Shown piece by piece: positions 8,001 to 15,118 of a stretch of DNA of 35,788 nt (position 1 is its first letter; the number at the start of each line of letters is the position of its first letter). The stretch comes from Clostridia bacterium. Lineage in GTDB: Bacteria; Bacillota; Clostridia; Oscillospirales; Acutalibacteraceae. The DNA is taken from positions 1 through 35,788 of the forward strand of contig JAFQCR010000017.1 of the NCBI GenBank assembly GCA_017416345.1, written 5' to 3'. Both the position numbers and the translations under genes were made by a program. The notes beneath the pieces were generated by a model. The model made no database searches. It saw only the letters and a list, made by a program, of their open reading frames with translations, and had not been told where the DNA came from.

Positions 8001-8074
8001 GTGACAACGGTGACGGCAACGAATCATCCACCGCCCCCGAAAACACCACCCCTCCCACCGAGCCGAAACCCTAA
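5069..8074 (+). CDS. YfhO-family polytopic membrane protein with acidic C-terminal tail
   Basis: 1001 residues with SD AAGGAG eight nt before the ATG. The N-terminal two-thirds has many membrane helices and the YfhO-type start 'YFIFYGDFNVQQIPFYQH ... WDWQTDLGSNF', with the acidic loop expected for a GT-C-like enzyme. A soluble domain follows (about 550-790, including 'VPWHEGWTAKVNG'), then a last helix (LKIGLIVTILTVVLIAVYLGSV). B. subtilis YfhO is required for lipoteichoic acid glycosylation, so a role in envelope glycosylation using a lipid-linked sugar is inferred. Unusual here is a tail of about 170 residues after the last helix, rich in Glu, Asp, Pro and Thr and predicted disordered. It stands alone, ending in a bidirectional terminator. 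Confidence 0.88.
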   Translation: MQTNAPKTLVKKKELRTLTFVLGLLTAAAFFVPYIVAGKGYFIFYGDFNVQQIPFYQHCHEMVRSGQFFGWDWQTDLGSNFIGSYSFYLLGSPFFWLTLPFPNDFVPYLMGPLLILKFACAALTGYMFIRRFTARAESAVAGGLMYAFSGFSVYNIFFNHFHEAIIFFPLLLLAMEKFMAEKSRGVLIFAVFFAALTNYFFFFGMVVFVIIYWAVRMLSHSFKFKWSEFFIMLFECVLGVTLAAAILLPTVLEVIQNERLGSMMNGWGAVLYGKEQIFLNVIQCFFFPPDIPARPVFFPGAEVRWSSLGGWLPLLGMTGTIAWLQSNKKGTWLRRILGISIFMALVPGLNAAFSMFNTSYYARWFFMPILLMSLATALALEDTEVNWNSAWRWSAGITLGFIAVIGFMPTVDSKTGQITKWGLYTDAATNPFKYLYQVFKRAIYGDTVVEGDFYDLRFWVTCAIALGSVLAVRILVPLIKEKKSAVFKPIIALICIVSVLYSAFFISCGQSHSYDMDSVVTDQLIEGEVSIEKDPDGNFSRVDVYDGVDNTGLYLNLSSINFFHSIVPASVTQFYEFNNITRTVGSRPEAKYHALRCLLSVKYMLDPDIENSKEFTDSDGKTQMPNYSFYSNESGYDIYKNDNYIPIGFTYDYYTDIETIESYSDERRSFMMLKGMLVQTTDIPKIEPYLDNLNTVYNAGENATGYLPIAFDYDSLEEDSANRRRVSAHSFKTSSKGFTANISMDRDNLVFFSVPWHEGWTAKVNGVEAEIFRVNVGFMAVIVPEGAAEIVFEFETPGLKIGLIVTILTVVLIAVYLGSVTIKRNMRPTPDPEYPEGDTIAEHIRRYEGANYKAENPDDDYLLDNFDHSEVQGYKGVTGGFVIDDAAMRDLEETGEVVLDMAELTEDVPDLPHFGPNDTVDPNAPTVSSNSEPQAEENGSTPAADTEAAADDVTPTENGDSATEPVDPTDTTPPTDTGDNGDGNESSTAPENTTPPTEPKP

Positions 8075-8096
8075 ATCATAATAAAGCAAAAAAGAG

Positions 8097-8135
8097 CAAC
8101 TCCGACATCACTCAAGTGACATCGGAGTTGTTTTT
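8097..8135. terminator. Bidirectional intrinsic terminator
   Basis: CAACTCCGA and TCGGAGTTG form the lower stem, then a CA/CA internal mismatch, then TCACT/AGTGA. T5 follows on the plus strand and an A-run (T-run on the minus strand) precedes it. It separates the convergent YfhO-family and TIR genes. Confidence 0.85.
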
Positions 8136-8147
8136 ATGTCTTGTCTT

Positions 8148-9158
8148 CTATTCGGTTATTTTTTGCATTTTAAGCAGGAAGAGGTCACGGTTTTGGTCGT
8201 TGACCTTGTCGTAGGATGCCCAGTTTTTCTTGTCGTTGTACCATTCAAGGTAGCCGCCGCTTTCGGCGTTGCGGATGTAATACTTGCCGTCCTCGGCCTC
8301 GATAAGCCTCCATTTGTCGGAGGTGTTTTTGCCGCCGAGACCCACGCCCTTATACCCCAGCTCGACACCCAGCGTCACGCTGTTTCGGCTGATGGTCACC
8401 GTGCCGTCGTCAAGGAATTTCACGTCCCATACGCAGGTGTTTTCGTATTCCATCAGCTCTCCGCCGTTGGTCAGCACGGGTTCACCCTTAAGGTAATGCT
8501 CGTTGGTGGCCGCCTCTCCCGACAACGCTGTTGAATATGCAACGTTCCATATCACATATTTTCCGTCGGGGTTGGGCTTGACTTCAGGCTCGGGGTCGTC
8601 ACCCTTCGGCCAAAGCACCACAGCCAGCACCGCCGCAATGATCACGACCAGCACCGCCGTAACGGCGATCCATACCCTTTTGGCGGATTTTTTCGGCGAA
8701 GTCGGCCTTTTGGGAGGCTTTGGGGTGCCGTTTTCCGAACCGTCGGTGACATTGCCTGCTCTCTCAGCCATTTCCTCCTTCAGCTCACGCACAAGTCGGC
8801 GTGTCTGCTCCTCAAAGCCAAGCTCGAAGCCATAGTGCTGATTGAATCTCAACACGAAATTGAACTGGTCATTAAGGCCGCAATCCTCAAGGAAAAAGGT
8901 GTAGATGGGAATGTTGGCCGAGTCGGCCTCACCCAACTCACGCTCGACCCACTTGGAATCCTGCGAATTCTCCGACAAAAGCAGCAAAAACGCCTTGGAC
9001 GAGCGGATAGCCTGCGGGATCTCCTTGGTAAATTTGCGGTTGCCATGGATATCATCGGGCGCAAACCAGCACATAATGCCATTGTCTTCAAGTATTTTTC
9101 TTATTTCTTCAGCCTTGGCCTGGTCTTTTCGGCTGTAGCTTATAAAAACGTCATGCAT
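8148..9158 (-). CDS. TIR-domain protein with one TM and a beta-trefoil-like C-terminal domain
   Basis: 336 residues. Residues 1-130 are a TIR domain: DVFISYSRKD box 1, 'MCWFAPDDIHGNRKF', and WVERELGEA with Glu74 four residues after Trp70, the usual NADase catalytic spacing. A Pro/Lys linker (PKPPKRPTSPKK) and one helix (VWIAVTAVLVVIIAAVLAVVLW) follow. The C-terminus has 'KYVIWNVAYSTALSG', 'KWRLIEAEDGKYYIRNAES' and 'GYLEWYNDKKNWASYD', repeats that resemble a ricin-type beta-trefoil. ATG at 9158 with AAGGAG seven nt upstream and a strong promoter. The architecture suggests an outside ligand-binding domain tied to an inside enzyme, but this is inference. Confidence 0.82.
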   Translation of the reverse strand: MHDVFISYSRKDQAKAEEIRKILEDNGIMCWFAPDDIHGNRKFTKEIPQAIRSSKAFLLLLSENSQDSKWVERELGEADSANIPIYTFFLEDCGLNDQFNFVLRFNQHYGFELGFEEQTRRLVRELKEEMAERAGNVTDGSENGTPKPPKRPTSPKKSAKRVWIAVTAVLVVIIAAVLAVVLWPKGDDPEPEVKPNPDGKYVIWNVAYSTALSGEAATNEHYLKGEPVLTNGGELMEYENTCVWDVKFLDDGTVTISRNSVTLGVELGYKGVGLGGKNTSDKWRLIEAEDGKYYIRNAESGGYLEWYNDKKNWASYDKVNDQNRDLFLLKMQKITE

Positions 9159-9186
9159 AGCTCTGCTCCTTACTGTTTATGCTTTA

Positions 9187-9215
9187 ATTGTACTGTCTCC
9201 TTTGAAAAAAGTCAA
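9187..9215 (-). promoter_or_regulatory. Promoter of the second TIR gene
   Basis: On the minus strand TTGACT (9215-9210), a 17-bp spacer and TACAAT (9192-9187), about 30 nt before the start codon. Confidence 0.7.
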
Positions 9216-9235
9216 TATTACATTATAATTATAAG

Positions 9236-9263
9236 CCCCCTCGTGCGTTTTTGCACAAGGGGG
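9236..9263 (-). terminator. Terminator-like hairpin after the thioesterase gene
   Basis: CCCCCT-C-GTGC pairs with GCAC-A-AGGGGG around a GTTTTT loop, one mismatch. It sits 12 bp past the thioesterase stop and just before the second TIR gene's promoter. The T-run on the minus strand is poor (CTTATAATT), so efficiency is uncertain. Confidence 0.55.
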
Positions 9264-9275
9264 TCATTTGCGTTA

Positions 9276-10019
9276 TCAGAGCTTCAGCTTGGCGGCAAAG
9301 CTTTGTTTTTCGCCTACATTTCCGAAAAATGTGTAGCCTTCGACATCTTCCGACACCGAAATTTCGACAGTTTCCTGCGGCAAGACCTCGTTGACAAAGT
9401 TGATCTCAAAACCCTTTATGGGATTTTTGAGCGTTTTTTCATCGAGGCAATCCAGCGCCATATCGGCATAGACCGTGTTGTTGACGTGTGAGTTGTAATC
9501 AATGTCCGAAAACCGCACAGGACGGCTGAAAACCGCCGTTTCGCCGTCGGTCGGCTTGATCTTTTGGGGATATTCGGCGTGATTTTCGAGCTCATCGTTA
9601 TAAAGAAAGCCGTCATACCCGTTTATCTCGGTCGGTCGAACGATCCTTCGGGTAGTAAGATCAAGCGTCGTGACCTCGGCCTTGGTTTCGGTCAGAATTT
9701 CGCCATCACGGTCGATCAACACATAATTTCGTGTGAAGCGCACGCCCTTGAGCGCACTGCACCACGTACGGACGGTGACCTTTTCCTCCGATCGGGGCAG
9801 GCGGTGAACCAGAATGTTGATCTTGGTAAAGATAAACGACAGATTCTGCTCATTTCTCATCTGCTCCGAGGTTGTACCGAACTCGTTTAAGTGCCGCTCA
9901 CCTATCTCCTGATGGCGTTTCATCAGCGCCGACAGCTTCATACGGTCAAACATATCGACCTCAAAGCTGGTGACGGTAGTCTCCCACTCGTAGGCGGTCT
10001 TATTTAAAATACATCCCAC
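9276..10019 (-). CDS. Acyl-ACP thioesterase (FatA/FatB-like)
   Basis: 247 residues, the usual length for bacterial acyl-ACP thioesterases with two hot-dog domains. The N-terminal domain has 'YEWETTVTSFEVDMFDRMKLSALMK', and the second has 'RFSDIDYNSHVNNTVYADM', which carries the conserved Asp, Asn and His of the active region. It would release free fatty acids from acyl-ACP in the cytoplasm. The start is GTG at 10019, three bases after the serS stop, with no ATG alternative that keeps the conserved N-terminus. Translation is probably coupled to serS. A terminator-like hairpin follows. Confidence 0.88.
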   Translation of the reverse strand: MGCILNKTAYEWETTVTSFEVDMFDRMKLSALMKRHQEIGERHLNEFGTTSEQMRNEQNLSFIFTKINILVHRLPRSEEKVTVRTWCSALKGVRFTRNYVLIDRDGEILTETKAEVTTLDLTTRRIVRPTEINGYDGFLYNDELENHAEYPQKIKPTDGETAVFSRPVRFSDIDYNSHVNNTVYADMALDCLDEKTLKNPIKGFEINFVNEVLPQETVEISVSEDVEGYTFFGNVGEKQSFAAKLKL

Positions 10020-10022
10020 GGC

Positions 10023-11306
10023 TTACTTCTTGACGATCTTTTCCATGCCGCCCATGTAAGGACGGAGAGCCTCGGGGATGCGGACGCTTCCGTCATCCTG
10101 GAGGTTGTTTTCAAGGAATGCGATCAGCATTCTGGGAGGTGCAACAACGGTGTTGTTCAAAGTATGTGCAAGGTAGTTTCCGTTCTTGCCCTTTACACGG
10201 ATCTTGAGTCTGCGTGCCTGAGCATCGGTGAGGTTAGAGCAAGAGCCGACCTCGAAATACTTCTTCTGTCTGGGAGACCATGCCTCGACGTCGACCGATT
10301 TGACCTTGAGGTCTGCAAGGTCACCCGAGCAGCACTCAAGCGTGCGGACAGGGATATCAAGCGAGCGGAACAGATCAACGGTGTTCTGCCAGAGCTTGTC
10401 GAACCACATTCTCGACTCCTCAGGCTTACAGACAACGATCATTTCCTGCTTTTCAAACTGATGGATACGGTAAACGCCACGCTCCTCAATGCCGTGAGCG
10501 CCCTTTTCCTTTCTGAAGCAGGGCGAATAGCTGGTTAAGGTGTAGGGGAGCTTCTCCTCGGGGGTGATGGTGTCGATAAACTTACCGATCATACTGTGCT
10601 CGGAGGTACCGATAAGGTAAAGGTCCTCTCCCTCGATCTTGTACATCATAGCGTCCATCTCGGCAAAGCTCATAACGCCGGTAACAACGTTGGAGCGGAT
10701 CATAAAGGGAGGTACGCAGTAGGTAAAGCCACGGTTGATCATAAAGTCCCTTGCATAGGAGATAACAGCCGAGTGCAGACGTGCAATATCGCCCATCAGA
10801 TAGTAGAAGCCGTTACCTGCAACCTTACGTGCGCTGTCGAGGTCGATTCCCTCAAATTTCTCCATAATTTCGGTGTGGTAGGGGATCTCAAAATCGGGGA
10901 CGACCGGCTCACCGTAGCGCTGAACCTCAACGTTCTCAGAATCGTCCTTGCCTATGGGCACGCTGTCGTCAATGATGTTCGGAATGGTCATCATAACGGT
11001 GGTCAGCTTTTCGTCAAGCTCGGCCTCCAAAACCTCAAGCTCGGAAAGACGGGCAGCAAATTCTCCGACCTTTTTCTTAGCATTCTCGGCGTCGTCCTTT
11101 TGACCCTTGGCCATGAACATACCGATCTGCTTGGAAATGGAGTTGCGCTCGGCACGGAGGCTGTCTGCCTCCTGCTGTGCGGCTCTCTTCTTGGCATCAA
11201 GGTCGATAGCCTCGTCTACGAGAGGAAGCTTCTGGTCCTGAAACTTCTTCTTGATGTTCTCACGAACGATCTCGGGGTTTTCTCTTAAAAATTTAATATC
11301 CAGCAT
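10023..11306 (-). CDS. serS: Seryl-tRNA synthetase
   Basis: 427 residues: N-terminal coiled-coil arm (about 30-105, 'KKRAAQQEADSLRAERNSISKQ') for tRNA-Ser, then a class II catalytic core. Motif 2 reads FRKEKGAHGIEERGVYRIHQFEKQE and motif 3 contains 'NNTVVAPPRMLIAFLEN'. The serine-binding TxE motif is TSE in 'LIGTSEHSMIG'. The ATG at 11306 has GGAG seven nt upstream and gives the conserved MLDIKFLREN start; a longer reading adds seven residues without an SD. It lies 77 bp after parB with no T-box leader in the gap, so it probably shares the parAB transcript or uses a weak local promoter. Confidence 0.96.
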   Translation of the reverse strand: MLDIKFLRENPEIVRENIKKKFQDQKLPLVDEAIDLDAKKRAAQQEADSLRAERNSISKQIGMFMAKGQKDDAENAKKKVGEFAARLSELEVLEAELDEKLTTVMMTIPNIIDDSVPIGKDDSENVEVQRYGEPVVPDFEIPYHTEIMEKFEGIDLDSARKVAGNGFYYLMGDIARLHSAVISYARDFMINRGFTYCVPPFMIRSNVVTGVMSFAEMDAMMYKIEGEDLYLIGTSEHSMIGKFIDTITPEEKLPYTLTSYSPCFRKEKGAHGIEERGVYRIHQFEKQEMIVVCKPEESRMWFDKLWQNTVDLFRSLDIPVRTLECCSGDLADLKVKSVDVEAWSPRQKKYFEVGSCSNLTDAQARRLKIRVKGKNGNYLAHTLNNTVVAPPRMLIAFLENNLQDDGSVRIPEALRPYMGGMEKIVKK

Positions 11307-11383
11307 TTTTATTCTCCGTTCTGCCACTTGGCATACAATATTATGTATAACTGATTTTATATAAACACAACATATTGTGTTTT

Positions 11384-12229
11384 TTACTTTTCTCCCGTTA
11401 GCTTTTTGGCAAGGTCGAACAGATCTTCCTCGTTAAAGAACTCTATCTGCAGGGTGCCGCTTTTTCCGTTGCCGGAAATTTTTACCTTGCGGCCGATCTG
11501 CTCTTGGATAGCAGCCTCGACCTCGACGTAAGCCTTGTTGCGGATGCGAGGCTTTTTCATGGTGATGCCGACGGACTGCTGCTTTGAGATGCGCTCGATC
11601 TCACGAACCGAGGCACCCGATTTGGCCAACTCAAAGGCCTGACGGCGGAATTCGGAATCGGGAAAGCTCAAAAGCGCCCTTGCGTGACCCGAGGTTATCT
11701 CACCCTTTGACAAAGCATCCTTTTCAGCTTCGGTCAACCCAAGCAGGCGCAAGGCGTTGGCGATGGCGGGTCGGGATTTTCCAACCCTTGTTGCCACCTG
11801 CTCCTGCGTCATCGAGTAGGTCTCCATCAGCACTCGGTAGCCTTCGGCTTCTTCGATGGGGTTTAAATCCTCACGCTGAAGGTTTTCTATAAGCGCAAGC
11901 TCGGCCGCTTCGTTGTCGGACATTTCCTTGATGACCACGGGAACCTTTTCAAGCCCCGCTAATCGGGATGCCCTCCAACGGCGCTCACCTGCGACGATTC
12001 GGTAACTGCCGTCATCCATCGGACGGACAAGTATCGGCTGAATGAGTCCGTGCTTTTGTATACTGTCGGCCAATTCTCTTAAAGCCGTGTCGTCAAACAC
12101 CTTTCGGGGCTGATCACGGTTGGGAACGATCTGCGACAGCCTTAATTCGGCATTGGGCTTGGATTCGACCGCATTATCGGTAAAAAGTGAGTCAAAGCCT
12201 CGGCCCAAGCCGCCTTTTTTGACAGCCAT
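11384..12229 (-). CDS. parB: Chromosome partitioning protein ParB/Spo0J
   Basis: 281 residues. The N-terminal ParB/Srx CTPase domain has 'DQPRKVFDD', the ENLQRED region and the GERRWRASRLAG box II, which binds CTP and drives clamp closure at parS. The middle is a helix-turn-helix ('MTQEQVATRVGKSRPAIANALRLLGL') that reads parS, and the end is a dimerisation domain. SD AAAGGAGG precedes the ATG. It is 33 bp downstream of parA in the same operon, and two perfect parS sites lie upstream at 13156 and 13198. It loads on these sites, spreads and recruits SMC. Confidence 0.97.
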   Translation of the reverse strand: MAVKKGGLGRGFDSLFTDNAVESKPNAELRLSQIVPNRDQPRKVFDDTALRELADSIQKHGLIQPILVRPMDDGSYRIVAGERRWRASRLAGLEKVPVVIKEMSDNEAAELALIENLQREDLNPIEEAEGYRVLMETYSMTQEQVATRVGKSRPAIANALRLLGLTEAEKDALSKGEITSGHARALLSFPDSEFRRQAFELAKSGASVREIERISKQQSVGITMKKPRIRNKAYVEVEAAIQEQIGRKVKISGNGKSGTLQIEFFNEEDLFDLAKKLTGEK

Positions 12230-12262
12230 ATTGTGCCTCCTTTACATTATATATAATAGATA

Positions 12263-13033
12263 TTATTTCTTCTTGTTGCGCTTGATAAATTCCTTGGCAA
12301 GGTCATTGTAAGCATCCGCACCCTTGCAACGGGGGTCGTAATACTGAATCGGCCGACCGTAGGACGGTGCCTCGGAAAGCCTTACGCCACGAGGAATTGT
12401 GGTTTTGTAAAGCTCCTTGGCAAAGTATTTCTTTATTTCGCCCACGACCTGCTGTGTGAGGTTCAAGCGGCCATCAAACATAGTCAGCAGCACGCCCTCA
12501 AGCTCAAGATCGGGATTATAACCCATTTTTATCTGACGGACGGTGGTTATCAGTTGCGAAAGTCCCTCAAGTGCGTAGTATTCGCATTGAACCGGTACGA
12601 AAAACGCATCCGAAGCGGTCAAAGCGTTGATGGTGATAAGTCCCAAGGACGGCGGACAATCGATGAATATGTAATCGAAATCGTCCTTTATCAGCGTCAG
12701 AGCCGTTTTGAGTTGGCTTTCACGTTTATTTATTGAAATAAGCTCGACCTCAGCACCTGCAAGGTCGATGTTGGCGGGAATGACCGAAACATTTTTGAAC
12801 TCGGTCTGAATTACGGCTTCCTTGGCGTGCGCTCCCGTGACCAAAAGATCATAAGACGAAGCCTTGATCTCACGCTTGTTTATGCCGTAGCCGCTGGTTG
12901 AATTGCCCTGCGGATCGGCATCAATAAGCAAAACCTTTTTGCCCAAAATGCCAACGCCTGCGGCCAGGTTGACGGCGGTCGTGGTCTTGCCGACGCCGCC
13001 CTTTTGATTGATTATGGCTATTATCTTGCCCAA
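12263..13033 (-). CDS. parA: Chromosome partitioning ATPase ParA/Soj
   Basis: 256 residues with the deviant Walker A KGGVGKTT right after the MGKIIAIINQ start, 'DADPQGNSTSGYG' and the Walker B 'DYIFIDCPPSLG'. Start is TTG at 13033 with GGAGG seven nt upstream; no nearby ATG is in frame. It works with ParB to segregate origins and, in Bacillus, regulates DnaA. Expression may depend on a leader hairpin (13041-13070) that can pair with its SD. Confidence 0.97.
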   Translation of the reverse strand: MGKIIAIINQKGGVGKTTTAVNLAAGVGILGKKVLLIDADPQGNSTSGYGINKREIKASSYDLLVTGAHAKEAVIQTEFKNVSVIPANIDLAGAEVELISINKRESQLKTALTLIKDDFDYIFIDCPPSLGLITINALTASDAFFVPVQCEYYALEGLSQLITTVRQIKMGYNPDLELEGVLLTMFDGRLNLTQQVVGEIKKYFAKELYKTTIPRGVRLSEAPSYGRPIQYYDPRCKGADAYNDLAKEFIKRNKKK

Positions 13034-13040
13034 AATATTT

Positions 13041-13070
13041 CCTCCGAACCCGTCGGAGCCCCGACGGAGG
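13041..13070 (-). promoter_or_regulatory. Leader inverted repeats overlapping the parA SD
   Basis: On the transcript, CCGTCGG (13067-13061) can pair with CCGACGG (13056-13050). Alternatively CCTCCG (13070-13065) can pair with CGGAGG (13046-13041), which is the parA SD. The two pairings share bases and exclude each other, so one could sequester the ribosome site. Confidence 0.4.
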
Positions 13071-13102
13071 TGATTTGCGGTGTGATTTTCTTATGCCTAT
13101 AC

Positions 13103-13131
13103 ATTATAATAAAAACCCGGTCATTTGTAAA
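13103..13131 (-). promoter_or_regulatory. Promoter of parAB
   Basis: On the minus strand TTTACA (13131-13126), a 17-bp spacer and TATAAT (13108-13103). The leader to the parA TTG is about 60 nt. The first parS site is only 25 bp upstream of the -35. Confidence 0.75.
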
Positions 13132-13155
13132 GAGGAAAAGCAAAATTTATAAAAA

Positions 13156-13171
13156 TGTTTCACGTGAAACA
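13156..13171. promoter_or_regulatory. parS: parS site 1
   Basis: TGTTTCACGTGAAACA is an exact match to the bacterial parS consensus palindrome bound by ParB. It lies between parA and the spoVA genes. Confidence 0.97.
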
Positions 13172-13197
13172 GTTGGTTGTCAAAGGTGCGCTACCAT

Positions 13198-13213
13198 TGT
13201 TTCACGTGAAACA
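13198..13213. promoter_or_regulatory. parS: parS site 2
   Basis: A second exact 16-bp parS palindrome, 42 bp (about four helical turns) from site 1, so both lie on the same face of the DNA. It ends five bases before the spoVAE stop codon. Confidence 0.97.
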
Positions 13214-13217
13214 CAGG

Positions 13218-13583
13218 TTACTTCATTCTCGGGCGTGCAATAAGTGAGGCTATCCAGCCAAACAGAATTGCCGCCGTGATACCGCCTGCGGTGGCGGTAA
13301 GTCCTCCAGTAAGAGCACCGATAAGGCCGTATTCCTCTATCGCCTTTTCTACACCTTTGGCAAGTGTATAACCGAAACCCGTCAGTGGCACCGAAGCGCC
13401 TGCGCCGCCCAGCTTTATGAGGTAATCGTACAGGCCAAACGCCGTCAGCACAACACCCGACACCACATAAGTTACAAGTATGCGTGCCGGAGTCAGGCGT
13501 GTTTTGTCAATGAGTATCTGACCGATAGCACAGATGATGCCGCCAACCAGAAACGCCTTGAAACAATCAATAACAATATCCAT
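13218..13583 (-). CDS. spoVAE: Stage V sporulation protein AE (SpoVAEb type)
   Basis: 121 residues, close to the usual SpoVAEb length. The whole chain is a small membrane protein: 'FLVGGIICAIGQILIDKTRLTPARILV', the glycine-rich 'GGAGASVPLTGFGYTLAKG' and 'GGITAAILFGWIASLI' match the family closely. SpoVA proteins form the inner spore-membrane channel for Ca-dipicolinate uptake in sporulation and release in germination. It starts 8 bp after spoVAF, so the two are one operon. Other spoVA genes are not in the window. Confidence 0.93.
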   Translation of the reverse strand: MDIVIDCFKAFLVGGIICAIGQILIDKTRLTPARILVTYVVSGVVLTAFGLYDYLIKLGGAGASVPLTGFGYTLAKGVEKAIEEYGLIGALTGGLTATAGGITAAILFGWIASLIARPRMK

Positions 13584-13591
13584 TTTTCACC

Positions 13592-15001
13592 TCAATGCTG
13601 TTTATGGCGGATGGATGTGCGGACAAACATCCTTGCAAAATTTTTCGGACTGAACGGGATGATCGGGCTTAAATAGCTGCGACCGCTGAAGGTTTTTGAA
13701 AAGCCTGCGAGCAGTAAAATAGCCGCAAGGCCGCCGAAAAAGCCCCAAAAACCGAAAAACTCAGATAGGATCAACAGAAAAATACGGCAGAACTTCATGG
13801 CATAGCCCATTTCAAAGCTTGGCTGTGCAAACGAGGCAATGGCCACAAAGGCCATATAGATTATAGTCTCCGGGATGAACCAATCGGCCTCAACGGCAAA
13901 CTCGCCTAAAATAAGACCGCCGATAATTCCCAACGATGATGACAATGTGTTTGGCGTGTTGAGAGATGCCAGTCGCAGACCGTCCACCACCAGCTCCAGC
14001 AACAAAAACTGAAAGAAAATTGAAATTGAATATTTGTCGTCGGTGTTGATGAAGCTCAACCAATCGGGCATCAGTTCGGGATTGTTCATCAGTATCAGAA
14101 CTATGGGGGTCATAACCACCGTCAAAAGTGAAACAAAGGCTCGAATTATACGAACATACGTTCCTGTAAGCGGCGGAAAATAGTAGTCGTCGGTCTCCTT
14201 CAAAAAGTCAGCAACCGAGTTCGGAAAGATCATTACGGCAGGCGAATTGTCCATGATCAAAACGATCTTTCCCTCCAAAATGCAGGCCGATGCAAAGTCG
14301 GGTCGCTCGGAGAATCTCACCTTGGGAAAAGGATTGAAAAACGCTGACGGAATCAGCAATTCAGACAACGCCTGCGAGGTCATTGAAATGCTTGAAATGT
14401 CGATCTCCTTCAAACGCCTTCTTAATTTCTCTACCGTCTTTCTGTCAGCCGTTCCGTCCATATATCCGATGGCAACATCGACCTTGGATGACGAACCCAC
14501 CTGCAGGTGCTCAAACCTCAATTTCGGGTCACGGATGCGGCGGCGAATGAGTGCCGTGTTAAACATCAGCGTTTCGACAAATCCGTCACGGGAGCCACGT
14601 AACGAACGGTCCTTGTCGGGCTCATCAATGGAGCGCACGGGGTAGGTTCTTGTGTCGACCAGCAGTACGCCGCTTATCCCCTCTATCATCAGCGCCGTCT
14701 GTCCCGAAAGCACCGCCGTGACCAGGGTCTCCTCGTCATCGCTGTAGTCGACCTCAACGTACGGCATCTTGTACAGCGAAAACTCCTGCATCGTGTGTAT
14801 CTTTTGCAGCTCTTTGGGTTCGGTACGGTACAAAAATTCAAATATCTTCTCAAAGACCTCGTCCTTTATGAAGGCGTCCATAAAGAAAAGCGAGCAATTG
14901 CGGTCGGCGATAACAAAATCACGCCGCACAACATCAAAATTTATATCGGTGGCCAAAATTTTTGACAATTTGGCCTTGTCCCGCTTAAAATCTCCCGTCA
15001 T
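13592..15001 (-). CDS. spoVAF: Spore germination protein SpoVAF (GerA family)
   Basis: 469 residues. The N-terminal soluble half includes 'SGQTALMIEGISGVLLVDTRTYPVRSIDEPD' and 'VDVAIGYMDGTAD', typical of the GerA/SpoVAF A-subunit family, and the C-terminal half has about five membrane helices starting near 'TYVRIIRAFVSLLTVVMTPIVLIL'. The ATG at 15001 is chosen because AGGAG lies eight nt upstream; an ATG nine codons earlier lacks an SD. A GCATA/AATGATA pair upstream weakly resembles a forespore (sigma-G) promoter. SpoVAF is thought to form part of a germination-accelerating channel. It is co-transcribed with spoVAE. Confidence 0.93.
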   Translation of the reverse strand: MTGDFKRDKAKLSKILATDINFDVVRRDFVIADRNCSLFFMDAFIKDEVFEKIFEFLYRTEPKELQKIHTMQEFSLYKMPYVEVDYSDDEETLVTAVLSGQTALMIEGISGVLLVDTRTYPVRSIDEPDKDRSLRGSRDGFVETLMFNTALIRRRIRDPKLRFEHLQVGSSSKVDVAIGYMDGTADRKTVEKLRRRLKEIDISSISMTSQALSELLIPSAFFNPFPKVRFSERPDFASACILEGKIVLIMDNSPAVMIFPNSVADFLKETDDYYFPPLTGTYVRIIRAFVSLLTVVMTPIVLILMNNPELMPDWLSFINTDDKYSISIFFQFLLLELVVDGLRLASLNTPNTLSSSLGIIGGLILGEFAVEADWFIPETIIYMAFVAIASFAQPSFEMGYAMKFCRIFLLILSEFFGFWGFFGGLAAILLLAGFSKTFSGRSYLSPIIPFSPKNFARMFVRTSIRHKQH

Positions 15002-15118
15002 ATAACCATCTCCTGTTTTACATATCATTTCCTGTTCCTTTGGAAGTATGCGGAGGTTATTTATTTTTACACATTTTCAAAGGGTCAACCTCATAAAATT
15101 TGATAAAGGATTGATTTT

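Noticed and set aside
11307-11383. T-box riboswitch before serS
   Set aside because: The gap is only 77 bp and lacks the T-box core; only a short AACACAA/TTGTGTT hairpin is present.
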